Below the pieces are notes generated by a model. The model was not told where the DNA came from and ran no database searches. It was given only the letters and a program-made list of their open reading frames with translations. Below are positions 31,110-40,145 of a stretch of DNA of 64,000 nucleotides, piece by piece. The stretch's first letter is position 1. Each line of letters starts with the position of its first letter. The translations under genes and the position numbers were made by a program. Source of the stretch: Paracoccus shanxieyensis. GTDB lineage: Bacteria; Pseudomonadota; Alphaproteobacteria; Rhodobacterales; Rhodobacteraceae. The DNA lies in NCBI RefSeq assembly GCF_009711265.1, contig NZ_WMII01000001.1, positions 62,001 through 126,000 of the forward strand, given 5' to 3'.

Positions 31110-31873
31110 TGAGGCTGGCCCGGATCAGCGCCACGCCGCTGCATCTGATGTCCCTGTCAGCAGCCGCTCAGTCTGACATGCGTGGTGGGATCGGCCTCAG
31201 GCGGGTATCCTTCTGTCCGGGCGTCCGGATCAGGACCGAAGAAGCAGCCTGATTAGAGCCCTGCATCATCCTCACCCGAACCGAAAGCCGCATGGTTGGG
31301 CGCGGGTGGTGAGATCAGAGCTGAGCGGGTTCCGCCCCTCGATGCAAGCAGATCAGGACCAAGTGGAAAAGCCTCACCTCAATAAGGCGGTCCCCATGCC
31401 CCCCTTCCCCGGATCAAGTGCGACGCGGCTTGGCGCGGATGGGTCAAGATGGCCCCAAACGTTTTTCCAGCGATCCATGCGTCCGCCTCAGGACCAAGCC
31501 GATAAGCGCCACCCCGATCAGGCCCGCCCGCATCCCAGCCGCCCCGGATCAAGGCGCCTTGGTCATAGGCCGCGCGACTTGGCGCAGGTGGTCGGATCGA
31601 CCTCAAGCGGGTGTCCTTCTGTCCGGGCGTCCCGCTCAGGAGCGAGCTGGCCAAGGAACCACGCCGACCAAAGCCGCCAGCATCAAGTGCCGCGAGACAT
31701 TGGCATGCGTGGTCGGACTAACCCCAAGCGGTTTTCCCGCCATCTAAGCCTTAACTCAAGCAAGGCCGCCTCCATCACCCCGACCCGACCGACACCGCGC
31801 CCGGATCAAGTGCCGCGCGGCTTGGCGCGGGTGGTGGGGTCGGCCTCGAGCGGGTTTTCCGGCCATGGATGGC
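31110..31873. repeat. Degenerate tandem array of copies of the hrpB 3-prime end
   Basis: The 739-bp gap between fmt and hrpB has no convincing gene. It contains about five decayed copies of a unit whose best copy is the last 20-odd codons and stop of hrpB (31802-31870). Taking the GTGGTSGGRTC core as anchor, units sit near 31182, 31306, 31439 (altered), 31588, 31709 and 31831: periods of 124, 133, 149, 121 and 122 bp. Sequence between anchors is also shared, for example CTTCTGTCCGGGCGTCC at 31210-31226 and 31617-31633. Units nearest hrpB are best preserved. An open plus frame of 191 codons (31306-31881) runs through the array but looks like repeated low-complexity sequence. Confidence 0.75.
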
Positions 31874-34214
31874 GCGGGTAGCGGCCGCGCATGTCCTTGC
31901 GCACATCGCCGTAGCTTCCGGCCCAGAAGCCGGGCAGATCGGTGGTGACCGCGATGGGCTTGGCGCCGGGCGACACCATGGTGATGCGCAGCGGTCTGCC
32001 GCCCACGACGGGATGGCGGGCCACGCCGAACAGTTCTTGCAGCTTCAACTCGATGCCCGGCGTTTCGGCGTCATAGTCGATGGGCACCTTGCGCCCCAGC
32101 GGCGTGACGAAATGCGCGGGCGCGCTGCGGTCCAGCTTTTGCTGGCCGTCCCAGCCGATGCGGGCCTTCAGCGCCTCGGTCAGGTCCAGCGCGCGCAGAT
32201 CGGCAAGGCTGCGCACCCGCCCCAGATAGGGCAGCAGCCACTCGGCATCGGAGAGCAGCGCGGCATCGTCCACCGCGCCCAGATCCGCCACCAGTGCGAT
32301 GCGCGCCCGCAGCCGAGCCGCAGCAGGGGTCCATGTCAGCCCGTTCAGCCGCAGCCCGTCCCATGCGGCGCGCGCCATGGCCTGCGGATCGGGATCGTCC
32401 AGCGCCCGGTCGGCCAGCACCAACGCGCCCAACTGCTCTTGCCTGCGGGCAAGGATGCGGTTGTCGCGGCGCGACCAAGCGACCGATTCCACGGTCTGGA
32501 TCCGGTCGGCGAACAGCCGGCGTAGATCGTCTTCGCCGACAGCGACGGCCATGCGCACCCGCGCCTCGCGCGTGTCGCCGTCCAGATCGGTCGCGACGAT
32601 GAAGCGCGCATTGGCCAAGGCGTCGCCCTCGGGCAGGATGGCGCCCTTGCCGCCCGACAGCACATAGCGCTGCTGATCGCCCTTGCGGCGCAGGCCGATG
32701 CGGTCGGGATAGGCCAATGCCGCCATCGCGCCGGGCGACAATGTCGGGCGGTCCTGCGCCATGCGCCTGAGCCGCTTGGCCTCATCGCGGATGCGGTGCA
32801 GGCCGCCTGCATTGACCGGCCATGGGTGGCGGTCACCATAGGCGCGGGCGTCGCGGATCGCCGTCAGGCGCAGCGTCAGATCGGTCGGCGCGCCGGTCAG
32901 CGGATCGCGCTCGCCCAGCAGGGCAGCCAGATCGGCGGCATCCCGGCCCGCGACGACCAGCATATGCGCCAGACGCGGATGCAGCGGCAGCGCCGCCAAA
33001 GCCCGGCCATGCGGGGTGATCCGCCCGCCGCCATCCAGCGCGCCCAGCCCCGCCAGCAACGCGCGCGCCTCGGCCAAGGCAGCCTCGGGCGGCGGGGTCA
33101 GGAAAGCCAGATCCGCGCCGTCGCTGCCCCAGTTCGCCAGTTCCAGCGCCAGCCCGGCCAGATCGGCCACGGCGATTTCCGGCGGCGCGAAGGCAGGCAG
33201 CGCGCCTTCCTCGGCCCGCGCCCACAGGCGATAGCAGATGCCCGGCGCCACGCGGCCCGCCCGGCCCCGGCGCTGCTCGGCCTCGGCGCGGCTGACGCGT
33301 TCGGTCACCAGACGCGACATGCCGCTGCCCGGATCGAACCGCGCGCGCCGCGCCCGCCCGGCATCCACCACGACCTTCACATCGGGAATGGTCAGCGAGG
33401 TTTCCGCGATCGAGGTCGCCAGCACCACCCGCCGCCGCCCCTGCGCGGGCAGCATCGCCGCCCGCTGCGCCTTGAAATCCATCGCGCCGTAAAGCGGCAC
33501 CACATCGGCATCCAGATCCAGCGCGGCGGCAACGCGCCGGATCTCGCCCTCGCCGGGCAGAAAGGTCAGGACCGTGCCGCCGATGTCGCGGGTGTCGGCG
33601 AATGCCTGCGCCACCAGCCGCGCGGCTTCCGGGATCAGGCGGGCGGAGGCGGGCAGCGGGCGGTCCATCCAGCGGGTTTCCACCGGAAAGGCGCGGCCTT
33701 GCGAGGTGATGACCGGCGCGTCGTCCAGAAGCGCCGCCACGGGTGCGGCATCCAGCGTGGCCGACATGACCACCAGCATCAGATCGGGGCGCAGCGCCGC
33801 CCGCGCCTCATAGGCCAGCGCAAGGCCAAGGTCTGCGTTCAGGCTGCGTTCGTGAAATTCGTCGAAGATCACGCAGCCGATCCCGTCGAGCCCCGGATCC
33901 GATTGCAGCATCCGCGTCAGGATGCCCTCGGTCACGACCTCGATGCGGCGGCCCGCCACGGCCTCGCCGCGGATGCGATAGCCGACGGTCTGGCCCAAGG
34001 GCTCGCCCAGCGTTTCGGCCATGCGTTCGGCGGCGGCGCGCGCGGCAAGGCGGCGGGGTTCCAGCATGACGATCCTGCCCGACACGACCGGCAGCAAAGC
34101 CAGCGGCACGCGCGTCGTCTTGCCCGCGCCGGGCGGCGCCATCAGCACCGCGCGGCCATGCGCGGCAAGGGCGGCAGTCAGTTCGGGCAGGACAGAGTCG
34201 ATGGGCAAGGACAT
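31806..34214 (-). CDS. hrpB: ATP-dependent helicase HrpB
   Basis: An 802-residue DEAH-type superfamily 2 helicase. Walker A is APPGAGKTT with Lys32, motif II is DEFH (118-121) and motif III SAT is in VVMSATLDAA. The helicase-associated HA2 region and the HrpB-specific C-terminal domain follow. The cellular role of HrpB is poorly defined; it is linked to RNA processing by family resemblance only. The C-terminus ends ENPLEADPTTRAKPRGT, and this last stretch is the unit repeated in the adjacent array. The ATG at 34214 is divergent from the small ORF and ycjX. Confidence 0.93.
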   Translation of the reverse strand: MSLPIDSVLPELTAALAAHGRAVLMAPPGAGKTTRVPLALLPVVSGRIVMLEPRRLAARAAAERMAETLGEPLGQTVGYRIRGEAVAGRRIEVVTEGILTRMLQSDPGLDGIGCVIFDEFHERSLNADLGLALAYEARAALRPDLMLVVMSATLDAAPVAALLDDAPVITSQGRAFPVETRWMDRPLPASARLIPEAARLVAQAFADTRDIGGTVLTFLPGEGEIRRVAAALDLDADVVPLYGAMDFKAQRAAMLPAQGRRRVVLATSIAETSLTIPDVKVVVDAGRARRARFDPGSGMSRLVTERVSRAEAEQRRGRAGRVAPGICYRLWARAEEGALPAFAPPEIAVADLAGLALELANWGSDGADLAFLTPPPEAALAEARALLAGLGALDGGGRITPHGRALAALPLHPRLAHMLVVAGRDAADLAALLGERDPLTGAPTDLTLRLTAIRDARAYGDRHPWPVNAGGLHRIRDEAKRLRRMAQDRPTLSPGAMAALAYPDRIGLRRKGDQQRYVLSGGKGAILPEGDALANARFIVATDLDGDTREARVRMAVAVGEDDLRRLFADRIQTVESVAWSRRDNRILARRQEQLGALVLADRALDDPDPQAMARAAWDGLRLNGLTWTPAAARLRARIALVADLGAVDDAALLSDAEWLLPYLGRVRSLADLRALDLTEALKARIGWDGQQKLDRSAPAHFVTPLGRKVPIDYDAETPGIELKLQELFGVARHPVVGGRPLRITMVSPGAKPIAVTTDLPGFWAGSYGDVRKDMRGRYPRHPWPENPLEADPTTRAKPRGT

Positions 34215-34262
34215 GGGCGTCTTATGTCAAAGCCACAGCCGCACGAAAAGATGCGGCGGGCG

Positions 34263-34278
34263 TCAAGCATGCTTTGAC
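34263..34278. promoter_or_regulatory. Palindromic site between hrpB and the tiny ORF
   Basis: AAGCATGCTT (34265-34274) is a perfect 10-bp palindrome nested in the nearly symmetrical TCAAGCATGCTTTGA. TTGACA at 34274-34279 could be a -35 element, but no good -10 lies at the right distance. A related GTCAAAGC occurs at 34228-34235. The site might be an operator for one of the divergent genes. Confidence 0.3.
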
Positions 34279-34337
34279 AGGCTGGTGTTATTCGGCCCTG
34301 ATGAAGGGATATTGCTCAAATCTATTCAGGTATCGTG

Positions 34338-34421
34338 ATGGACGCGTCTTTGCTGCTGTTCCTGCTGCCGCTGGGCGCGGTGGCCTTTGTTGGGCTGATC
34401 TCGGATGATGACGAGGATTAG
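34338..34421 (+). CDS. Candidate 27-residue membrane peptide with acidic tail
   Basis: Encodes 27 residues: MDASLLLFLLPLGAVAFVGL, then a short acidic tail with DDDED. That is one transmembrane helix with an acidic C-terminus, a common design of real small bacterial membrane proteins. CAGG lies about 8 bases upstream and a TTGACA element about 60 bases upstream. It is the only feature in the hrpB-ycjX gap besides the palindrome. It is too short for normal gene callers, and support is limited to composition and position. Confidence 0.45.
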   Translation: MDASLLLFLLPLGAVAFVGLISDDDED

Positions 34422-34512
34422 CGGATCATCCCGCCGGACCTTCGGCATCTGAAACCCTACACATCGCCTTCGGCGTTGCATATCTTGGCCCGGTATAAGC
34501 ACGAGGGACGTG

Positions 34513-35880
34513 ATGGGTATCGCCGATGATCTGATGCAGGGGCTGGGCTTGTCGGACCCGGTGATCCGACTGGGGGTCACGGGACTGTCCCGCGCGGGCA
34601 AGACGGTGTTCATCACCTCGCTGGTGGCGAACCTTCTGGACCGGGGGCGGATGACCGCGCTGCGGGCGGCGGCGGATGGCAGCCTGAAGGCGGCGTGGCT
34701 GCAACCTCAGCCCGACGATACCGTGCCGCGTTTCGATTTTGAACGCCATCTGGCGGCGATGACCGGCCCGGACCCGCATTGGCCCGAAGGCACGCGCCAT
34801 GTCAGCCAGTTGCGCCTGTCGTTGCGGATCCAGCCGCGCGGGCTGATCGCGGGCTGGCGCGGCCAGCAGGTGCTGCATCTGGATATCGTGGATTATCCCG
34901 GCGAATGGCTGCTGGATCTGCGGCTGATGGATCGTGATTTCGCGCAATGGTCCGACGAGGTGCTGGACCGCATGCAGGGCCGCCCCGGCGCCGATGATTT
35001 CCGTGCCGCGCTGGCCGCCGCCCCGCGCGATCGGTTCGATGAAAGCGGTGCGCAGGTTCTGGCCGCCGCCTATACCCGGCATCTGCATGTCGCGCGGGAT
35101 GCGGGCTGGTCGGACTGCACGCCGGGACGCTTCCTGATGCCGGGTGAGCTGGAAGGCTCGCCCGCGCTGACCTTCACGCCGCTGCCTGCAGAGTTGCGCG
35201 ACACCGCCACAGGGCGCGAATTCGCGCGCCGCTTCGGGGCCTACAAGTCGCGCGTCGTGCGGCCGTTCTTTCGCGATCATTTCGCCCGCATCGACCGGCA
35301 GGTGGTGCTGATGGATGTGCTGGGCGCGATCCATGCCGGCCCGCAGGCGGTCGAGGACATGCGCCGCGCCATGGCCGACATCCTGACCGCCTTCCGGCCC
35401 GGTCGCGCGGGCTGGCTGGCGCAGATCCTTGGCACGCGGCGGGTCGAACGCATCCTGTTTGCCGCCACCAAGGCCGACCACCTGCACCACCTGCAGCATC
35501 CGCGCCTGACCGCGATCACCGGCGCCATGCTGCGCGAGGCGCGCGACCGCGCCGATTTTTCCGGCGCCCGGACCGAGGCGATGTCCATCGCCTCGCTGCG
35601 CACCACCACCGAAGAGGTCATCCGGCAGGAGGGCGAGGACCTGCCCGCCGTGCGCGGCACGCTGATGGACGGACGGCAGGCCGCCTTCTATCCGGGCGAA
35701 TTGCCGGAAAACCCCGCCGAATTGCTGGTGCCTGCCAAAGAGGGCGCGGCCAACTGGCTGGGCGGCGATTACGCCATCATGGATTTCGCCCCCGCCGCCA
35801 GCACCATGCGCGCAGGTGACGGACCGCCGCATATCCGGCTGGACCGGGCGGCGGAATTCCTGATCGGCGACCAGATATAA
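34513..35880 (+). CDS. YcjX family P-loop protein
   Basis: A 455-residue member of the YcjX/DUF463 family: P-loop GVTGLSRAGKTVF at 21-33 (Lys30), then LDIVDYPGEWLLDL typical of the GTPase-like second motif. Homologues bind GTP and are associated with phage-shock or envelope-stress responses; the exact function is unclear. A GTG immediately precedes the ATG at 34513, which has GAGGGA before it. The partner gene for a YcjF-like membrane protein follows 10 bases later, so both are cotranscribed. Confidence 0.9.
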   Translation: MGIADDLMQGLGLSDPVIRLGVTGLSRAGKTVFITSLVANLLDRGRMTALRAAADGSLKAAWLQPQPDDTVPRFDFERHLAAMTGPDPHWPEGTRHVSQLRLSLRIQPRGLIAGWRGQQVLHLDIVDYPGEWLLDLRLMDRDFAQWSDEVLDRMQGRPGADDFRAALAAAPRDRFDESGAQVLAAAYTRHLHVARDAGWSDCTPGRFLMPGELEGSPALTFTPLPAELRDTATGREFARRFGAYKSRVVRPFFRDHFARIDRQVVLMDVLGAIHAGPQAVEDMRRAMADILTAFRPGRAGWLAQILGTRRVERILFAATKADHLHHLQHPRLTAITGAMLREARDRADFSGARTEAMSIASLRTTTEEVIRQEGEDLPAVRGTLMDGRQAAFYPGELPENPAELLVPAKEGAANWLGGDYAIMDFAPAASTMRAGDGPPHIRLDRAAEFLIGDQI

Positions 35881-35890
35881 GGAGCGCGCC

Positions 35891-37054
35891 ATGAGCGAGA
35901 ACGGAAAACGCCGCGGCCCGGTCCTGATCGAGATGGGAACCCCCGAGGAACCGCCCCGCCGCAGCCCCGGCCCGGTGCTGGACGCCCCGGTGATGCCTGA
36001 GACGCCGCCCCGCCCCGACGAGGCCGCGCGCATGGATGCACCACGGCAGGACGAACGCGCGCGCCGCGCGCCGCGCGAGGCGGGGGGCGACATCCCCTCG
36101 CCCGCCGATGCGCCGATGATCGACGACGGGTTGCAGGCGGTGCTGCCCGAGCCGCGCACCATGCAGCTTGTGCAGCGGCTGGTGGGCAAGGGGCCGTCGC
36201 CGATGACGCGGTTCTTCATCAATACCGGGGTGGCGCTGTTCACCTTTCTGCTGTCGGTTTCGGCGCTGCGCTATCTGTCGAACCTGATGAACACCTATCC
36301 TCTGCTGGGCTTTGTCGGCTTTGCGCTGATGGTGCTGTTCTGCATCGCGGCACTTGGCATGGCCTGGCGCGAATACCGGGCATGGGCGCGGTTCGGCGCG
36401 ATCGACGGCATCAACCGGGCAGCGGGGGCGGCCATGGCCTCGGGCGATGTGAAGGCGGCGCAGGATGTGGTGGGCAAGCTGGAGCAGCTATATCGCGCGC
36501 GGCCCGAGCTGGAATGGGGCCGCGGCAGGCTCGCGCAGCGCAAGGCCGAGGCCTATGACGCGGTGACGCTGATTTCGGTGGCCGAGGCCGAGTTGCTGGC
36601 GCCGCTGGATCAGCAGGCCCGGCGCGAGATCGAGGCGGCGGCCCGCACCGTTGCCGCCGCCACGGCGCTGATCCCGCTGGCACTGGCCGATGTGATTGCG
36701 GCCTTGGCGGCGAACCTGCGCATGATCCGCCGCATGGCCGAGATCTATGGCGGGCGCGCCGGGGCCGTCGGCGGCTGGCGGCTGGCCCGCACCGTCATGA
36801 CGCATCTGGTGGCGACCGGCGCGGTCGCGGCGGGCGACGATCTGATCCATACGGTCGCGGGCGGCGGGATTCTGGCCAAGGTCTCGAAACGGTTCGGCGA
36901 GGGGGTGGTGAACGGCGCGCTGACCGCGCGTGTGGGCATCGCCGCGATGGAGGTCTGCCGCCCGCTGCCCTTTGTCCAGCAGCCGCGCCCGACCGTGGGC
37001 AATCTGATCGCGCGCGGGCTGAAGGGGCTGTTTGGCGACGACGCGGCGAAGTAG
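35891..37054 (+). CDS. TIGR01620/YcjF family membrane protein
   Basis: A 387-residue protein with a proline- and arginine-rich N-terminal region of about 90 residues, two transmembrane helices in about 105-160 (VALFTFLLSVSALRYL and LLGFVGFALMVLFCIAALG) and a C-terminal domain of about 220 residues with further hydrophobic helices. It matches the YcjF-like TIGR01620 family, found next to YcjX. GGAGCG sits just before the ATG. The pair is thought to act at the inner membrane. A dispersed-repeat copy lies in the 83-bp gap after its stop. Confidence 0.88.
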   Translation: MSENGKRRGPVLIEMGTPEEPPRRSPGPVLDAPVMPETPPRPDEAARMDAPRQDERARRAPREAGGDIPSPADAPMIDDGLQAVLPEPRTMQLVQRLVGKGPSPMTRFFINTGVALFTFLLSVSALRYLSNLMNTYPLLGFVGFALMVLFCIAALGMAWREYRAWARFGAIDGINRAAGAAMASGDVKAAQDVVGKLEQLYRARPELEWGRGRLAQRKAEAYDAVTLISVAEAELLAPLDQQARREIEAAARTVAAATALIPLALADVIAALAANLRMIRRMAEIYGGRAGAVGGWRLARTVMTHLVATGAVAAGDDLIHTVAGGGILAKVSKRFGEGVVNGALTARVGIAAMEVCRPLPFVQQPRPTVGNLIARGLKGLFGDDAAK

Positions 37055-37074
37055 CCGCCGGTGGCTGCGGTCGC

Positions 37075-37102
37075 ATGGGTATTTGGAAAACAAGGAAACC
37101 GG
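37075..37102 (+). repeat. 28-nt dispersed repeat, intergenic copy
   Basis: Begins ATGGGTATTTGG, continues AAAACAAGGAAACCGG. It is identical over 28 nt to the reverse complement of 62723-62750, inside the helicase gene, and 22/26 identical to 22054-22029. It lies between the YcjF-like gene and pbpC. Confidence 0.9.
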
Positions 37103-37137
37103 GTGCTTTGCGGCCATCTTCGGCGTATTGATGCGGC

Positions 37138-39189
37138 ATGACTTCGCGCCGTCTTGCCCTGTCGATTGCCGTTGCCGTTCTGGTGCTGGGTCTGGGCGCC
37201 GGGCTGCGCGACCGTTTCGACCGCTGGGTGGCGTTGACCGAAATGCCGGTGCTGGATGTGCCGGTCGGGGTCGAGGTGCTGGCCCGCGACGGGTCGCTGT
37301 TGCGGGCGTTTCAGGTGGCCGACGGGCGCTGGCGGCTGGATGCCGGCCCGGTCGATCCGCTGTTTCTGGACATGCTGATGCTGTGGGAGGACCGGCGCTT
37401 TGCCGATCACAGCGGCGTCGATCTGCGCGCCGTGCTGCGGGCGGGGCTGCAGGCCGCGCGGCATGGGCGGGTCGTGTCCGGCGGCTCGACGCTGAGCATG
37501 CAGGTGGCGCGGCTGATCGAGCAGGGGCCGGTCGGGCAATGGCCGGGCAAGCTCCGGCAGATCCGGCTGGCGCTGGCTTTGGAGCGGCGGCTGGACAAGC
37601 GTCAGATCCTGCAGCTTTACCTGCGGCTGGCGCCCTATGGCGCGAATGTCGAGGGCATCCGCGCCGCCAGTCTGCAATGGTTCGGCAAGGAGCCGCGCCG
37701 CCTGTCGCCCGCGCAGGCGGCCTTGCTGGTCGCCTTGCCGCAATCGCCCGAGACGCGGCGGCCCGACCGTTTTGCGGCTGCCGCTTTGGCCGCGCGCAAC
37801 CGCGTGCTGGCGCGGGCTGCCGAGGCGGGGCTGATCTCGCAGGACGATGCGAAGGCCGCCATGGCCGAGCCCGTGCCGCGGATGCGCCGCGCCTTTCCTG
37901 CCCATGCGCCTTTGCTGGCCGCCCGGCTGATGCGCGAACATCCCGGCGCCACGCGGATCGAGACGACCATCGATTTGCGGCTGCAGCGGCGTGCCGAGGA
38001 TCTGGCCTCGCGCGCGGTCAGGGGTGCGGGGCGGCGCTTGTCGGCGGCGATCGTGCTGGCCGATCACCGCAGTGGCGAGATACTGGCCGAAGTCGGCGCG
38101 GCGGACTGGACGGATGGCGGCTCGGCCGGGTTCGTCGACATGACGCGGGCATGGCGCAGTCCGGGATCGACGCTGAAGCCCTTTGTCTATGGGCTGGCCT
38201 TCGATGATGGTCTGGCCCATCCAGAGACGCTGATCGAGGACCGCCCGACCGCCTTCGGGCGCTGGCAGCCGCAGAATTTCGATCACATGTTCCGGGGCAC
38301 GGTCAGCCTGCGCAATGCGCTGATCTGGTCGCTGAACATCCCTGTCGTGAAGCTGGCCGACGCCTTGGGACCGAACCGCGTGGCGCAGGTGCTGGCGCGG
38401 GGCGGCATCACGCTGCGGCTGCCGGGCGAGGCTCCGGGGCTTGCCCTGGTGCTGGGCGGGGGCGGCGTGACGCTGGAGGGTCTGGCGCAGGGCTATGCCG
38501 CGCTGGCGCGGGGCGGACAAGGGATCGCGCTTACGGCCCTGCCGGGGGCGGCAGCGCCCCTGCCCGCGCGCATGTTCGGGCGCGGCGCGGCGTGGCAGGT
38601 GGGCGATGTGCTGGCGCAGAACCCGGCCCCGCATGGCGCGCGGCTGCGGCCGATGGCCTATAAGACCGGCACATCATACGGGCATCGCGATGCCTTGGCG
38701 GTGGGCTATGACGGCGCGCATGTCGGCGCGGTCTGGCTGGGGCGGCCCGACGGCACGCCGGTGCCGGGGGCCTTTGGCGGCGATCTGGCGGCGCCGGTGT
38801 TGTTCGATCTGTTCGACGCGCTGCCATCGGTGGCGCTGCCCCCGCCGCCGCCGCAGGTGCTGACGCTGCCCAATGCCGCCCTGCCCTTGCCGCTGCGCCG
38901 CTTTACCCCGCCGGGTCAGGCCAGTGCCGCAGTCCAGCGTCCCGCCGCGCCCGATGCGCTGCGGCTGACCTATCCGCCCGACGGGGCCGAGATCGACACG
39001 CGCGGGCCGCTGATTGCCAAGGCGCAGGGCGGGCGCGGCCCATGGACCTTTCTGCTGAATGGCGCACCGCAGACAATTGCAACTGCCGAGCCGCAGACCA
39101 GCCTGCCCAATCCGGGCCCGGGATTTGCGCAACTGACGGTCATCGACGCCGACGGAGCCGCCGCAACTGCTGCAATCAGGCTGCACTAA
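37138..39189 (+). CDS. pbpC: Penicillin-binding protein 1C
   Basis: A 683-residue bifunctional peptidoglycan synthase. After an N-terminal membrane anchor, the glycosyltransferase domain carries WEDRRFADHSG with Glu84, and the transpeptidase domain has SPGSTLKP (Ser344, Lys347), SLN and KTGTS (Lys509). The C-terminal BiPBP_C beta domain, typical of PBP1C, is present (LTYPPDGAEIDTRGPL). It polymerises glycan and may cross-link it, although PBP1C has low transpeptidase activity in some species. It is followed by arfB on the same strand after 67 bases. Confidence 0.95.
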   Translation: MTSRRLALSIAVAVLVLGLGAGLRDRFDRWVALTEMPVLDVPVGVEVLARDGSLLRAFQVADGRWRLDAGPVDPLFLDMLMLWEDRRFADHSGVDLRAVLRAGLQAARHGRVVSGGSTLSMQVARLIEQGPVGQWPGKLRQIRLALALERRLDKRQILQLYLRLAPYGANVEGIRAASLQWFGKEPRRLSPAQAALLVALPQSPETRRPDRFAAAALAARNRVLARAAEAGLISQDDAKAAMAEPVPRMRRAFPAHAPLLAARLMREHPGATRIETTIDLRLQRRAEDLASRAVRGAGRRLSAAIVLADHRSGEILAEVGAADWTDGGSAGFVDMTRAWRSPGSTLKPFVYGLAFDDGLAHPETLIEDRPTAFGRWQPQNFDHMFRGTVSLRNALIWSLNIPVVKLADALGPNRVAQVLARGGITLRLPGEAPGLALVLGGGGVTLEGLAQGYAALARGGQGIALTALPGAAAPLPARMFGRGAAWQVGDVLAQNPAPHGARLRPMAYKTGTSYGHRDALAVGYDGAHVGAVWLGRPDGTPVPGAFGGDLAAPVLFDLFDALPSVALPPPPPQVLTLPNAALPLPLRRFTPPGQASAAVQRPAAPDALRLTYPPDGAEIDTRGPLIAKAQGGRGPWTFLLNGAPQTIATAEPQTSLPNPGPGFAQLTVIDADGAAATAAIRLH

Positions 39190-39256
39190 CGGTATTTTCA
39201 GGTGCGTTAACCCTTTTGACCCTTTTCCATGTCCGGTTTTGCGTCATATTCCCGAC

Positions 39257-39682
39257 ATGTTGCGCATAAACGAAACCGTCGCCCTTGAAGAATGGGAATT
39301 GTCCGAACATTTCACCCGGTCTCAGGGACCGGGCGGGCAGAACGTGAACAAGGTCGAGACGGCCGTGGAACTGCGTTTCGAGGCCGAGCGTTCTCCGCAT
39401 CTGCCACCACCGGCAAAGACGCGACTGCGCCGCCTTGCAGGCCGGCGCTGGACGCAGGATGGCGCGGTCCTGATCCGCGTCGAGGAAACACGCAGTCAGG
39501 CGCGCAACCGCGACATCGCACGCGAGCGGCTGGCCGAACTGATCCGCGAGGCGCTGGTTGCGCCGCGCAAACGCATCCCGACCCGGCCGACCCTTGGCAG
39601 CAAGCGTCGGCGACTGTCGGCCAAGACCCAACGGGGCGAAATAAAGACCCTTCGTGGCAAGGTTCACGAGAAAGAGGAGTAG
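39257..39682 (+). CDS. arfB: Alternative ribosome-rescue peptidyl-tRNA hydrolase ArfB
   Basis: A 141-residue class I release-factor-like protein that hydrolyses peptidyl-tRNA on stalled ribosomes, a backup to tmRNA. GPGGQNVNK contains the catalytic GGQ (26-28). The C-terminal third is basic (KRIPTRP, SKRRRLSAKTQRGEIK), the tail that enters the mRNA channel. The ATG at 39257 follows weak upstream signals; an in-frame upstream codon lies in the pbpC tail region. smpB, the tmRNA partner, occurs 3 kb away. Confidence 0.93.
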   Translation: MLRINETVALEEWELSEHFTRSQGPGGQNVNKVETAVELRFEAERSPHLPPPAKTRLRRLAGRRWTQDGAVLIRVEETRSQARNRDIARERLAELIREALVAPRKRIPTRPTLGSKRRRLSAKTQRGEIKTLRGKVHEKEE

Positions 39683-39683
39683 A

Positions 39684-40145
39684 GTGACGCAGCATTTTCG
39701 CGATATCTTCGCAAGGCTGATCGGCCGCAGGCCGCCGGAAATGCAAGTTGCCGCTTTGTGCCTGCAGGCAGAGACCGGCAATGTGCTTCTGATCACCAGC
39801 CGGGGCACCGGTCGCTGGGTCGTGCCCAAGGGCTGGCCCATGTCCGGACGCAGCCTTGCCCAGGCCGCCAAGCAGGAAGCATGGGAAGAGGCCGGCGCGC
39901 AAGGAGAGATCGCCGAAGCCGAGATCGGCACCTATCGCTATGACAAGGTTCAGGATCGCGGCTTTGCGATTCCGGTCGAGGTGCGCGTCTATCAGATGGA
40001 TGTCAGCGCGCTTGCCGACGAATTTCCCGAACAGGATCAGCGCAAGCGGCGTTGGTTCGGCCCGGCACGCGCGGCCGAACTGGTGGCCGAGGACGGGCTG
40101 AAGAAACTGCTGCGCGCGCTTCCAGCTGCCGCCGAGAAGGTCTGA
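39684..40145 (+). CDS. NUDIX hydrolase, diphosphoinositol-phosphatase-like subgroup
   Basis: A 153-residue NUDIX protein. The box runs from Gly50: GWPMSGRSLAQ then AKQEAWEEAG (Glu65, Glu68, Glu69), preceded by WVVPKGWPM, a pattern that resembles eukaryotic DIPP enzymes and their bacterial relatives. Arg56 sits where the canonical first box Glu lies. The likely substrates are phosphoanhydrides such as nucleoside polyphosphates, but the sequence does not fix one. The GTG at 39684 has AAAGAGGAG 4-5 bases upstream and was preferred over a GTG inside arfB. Its stop overlaps the phosphate transporter start. Confidence 0.87.
   Translation: MTQHFRDIFARLIGRRPPEMQVAALCLQAETGNVLLITSRGTGRWVVPKGWPMSGRSLAQAAKQEAWEEAGAQGEIAEAEIGTYRYDKVQDRGFAIPVEVRVYQMDVSALADEFPEQDQRKRRWFGPARAAELVAEDGLKKLLRALPAAAEKV

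Noticed and set aside
31067..31805. CRISPR array in the fmt-hrpB gap
   Set aside because: Repeats are too long and degenerate, spacers are related to one another and no cas gene is near.
31306..31881. Open plus-strand frame of 191 codons through the repeat array
   Set aside because: Its protein is low-complexity and repeats with the DNA units; it runs antisense to the end of hrpB and has no good ribosome site. Best explained as a by-product of the array.
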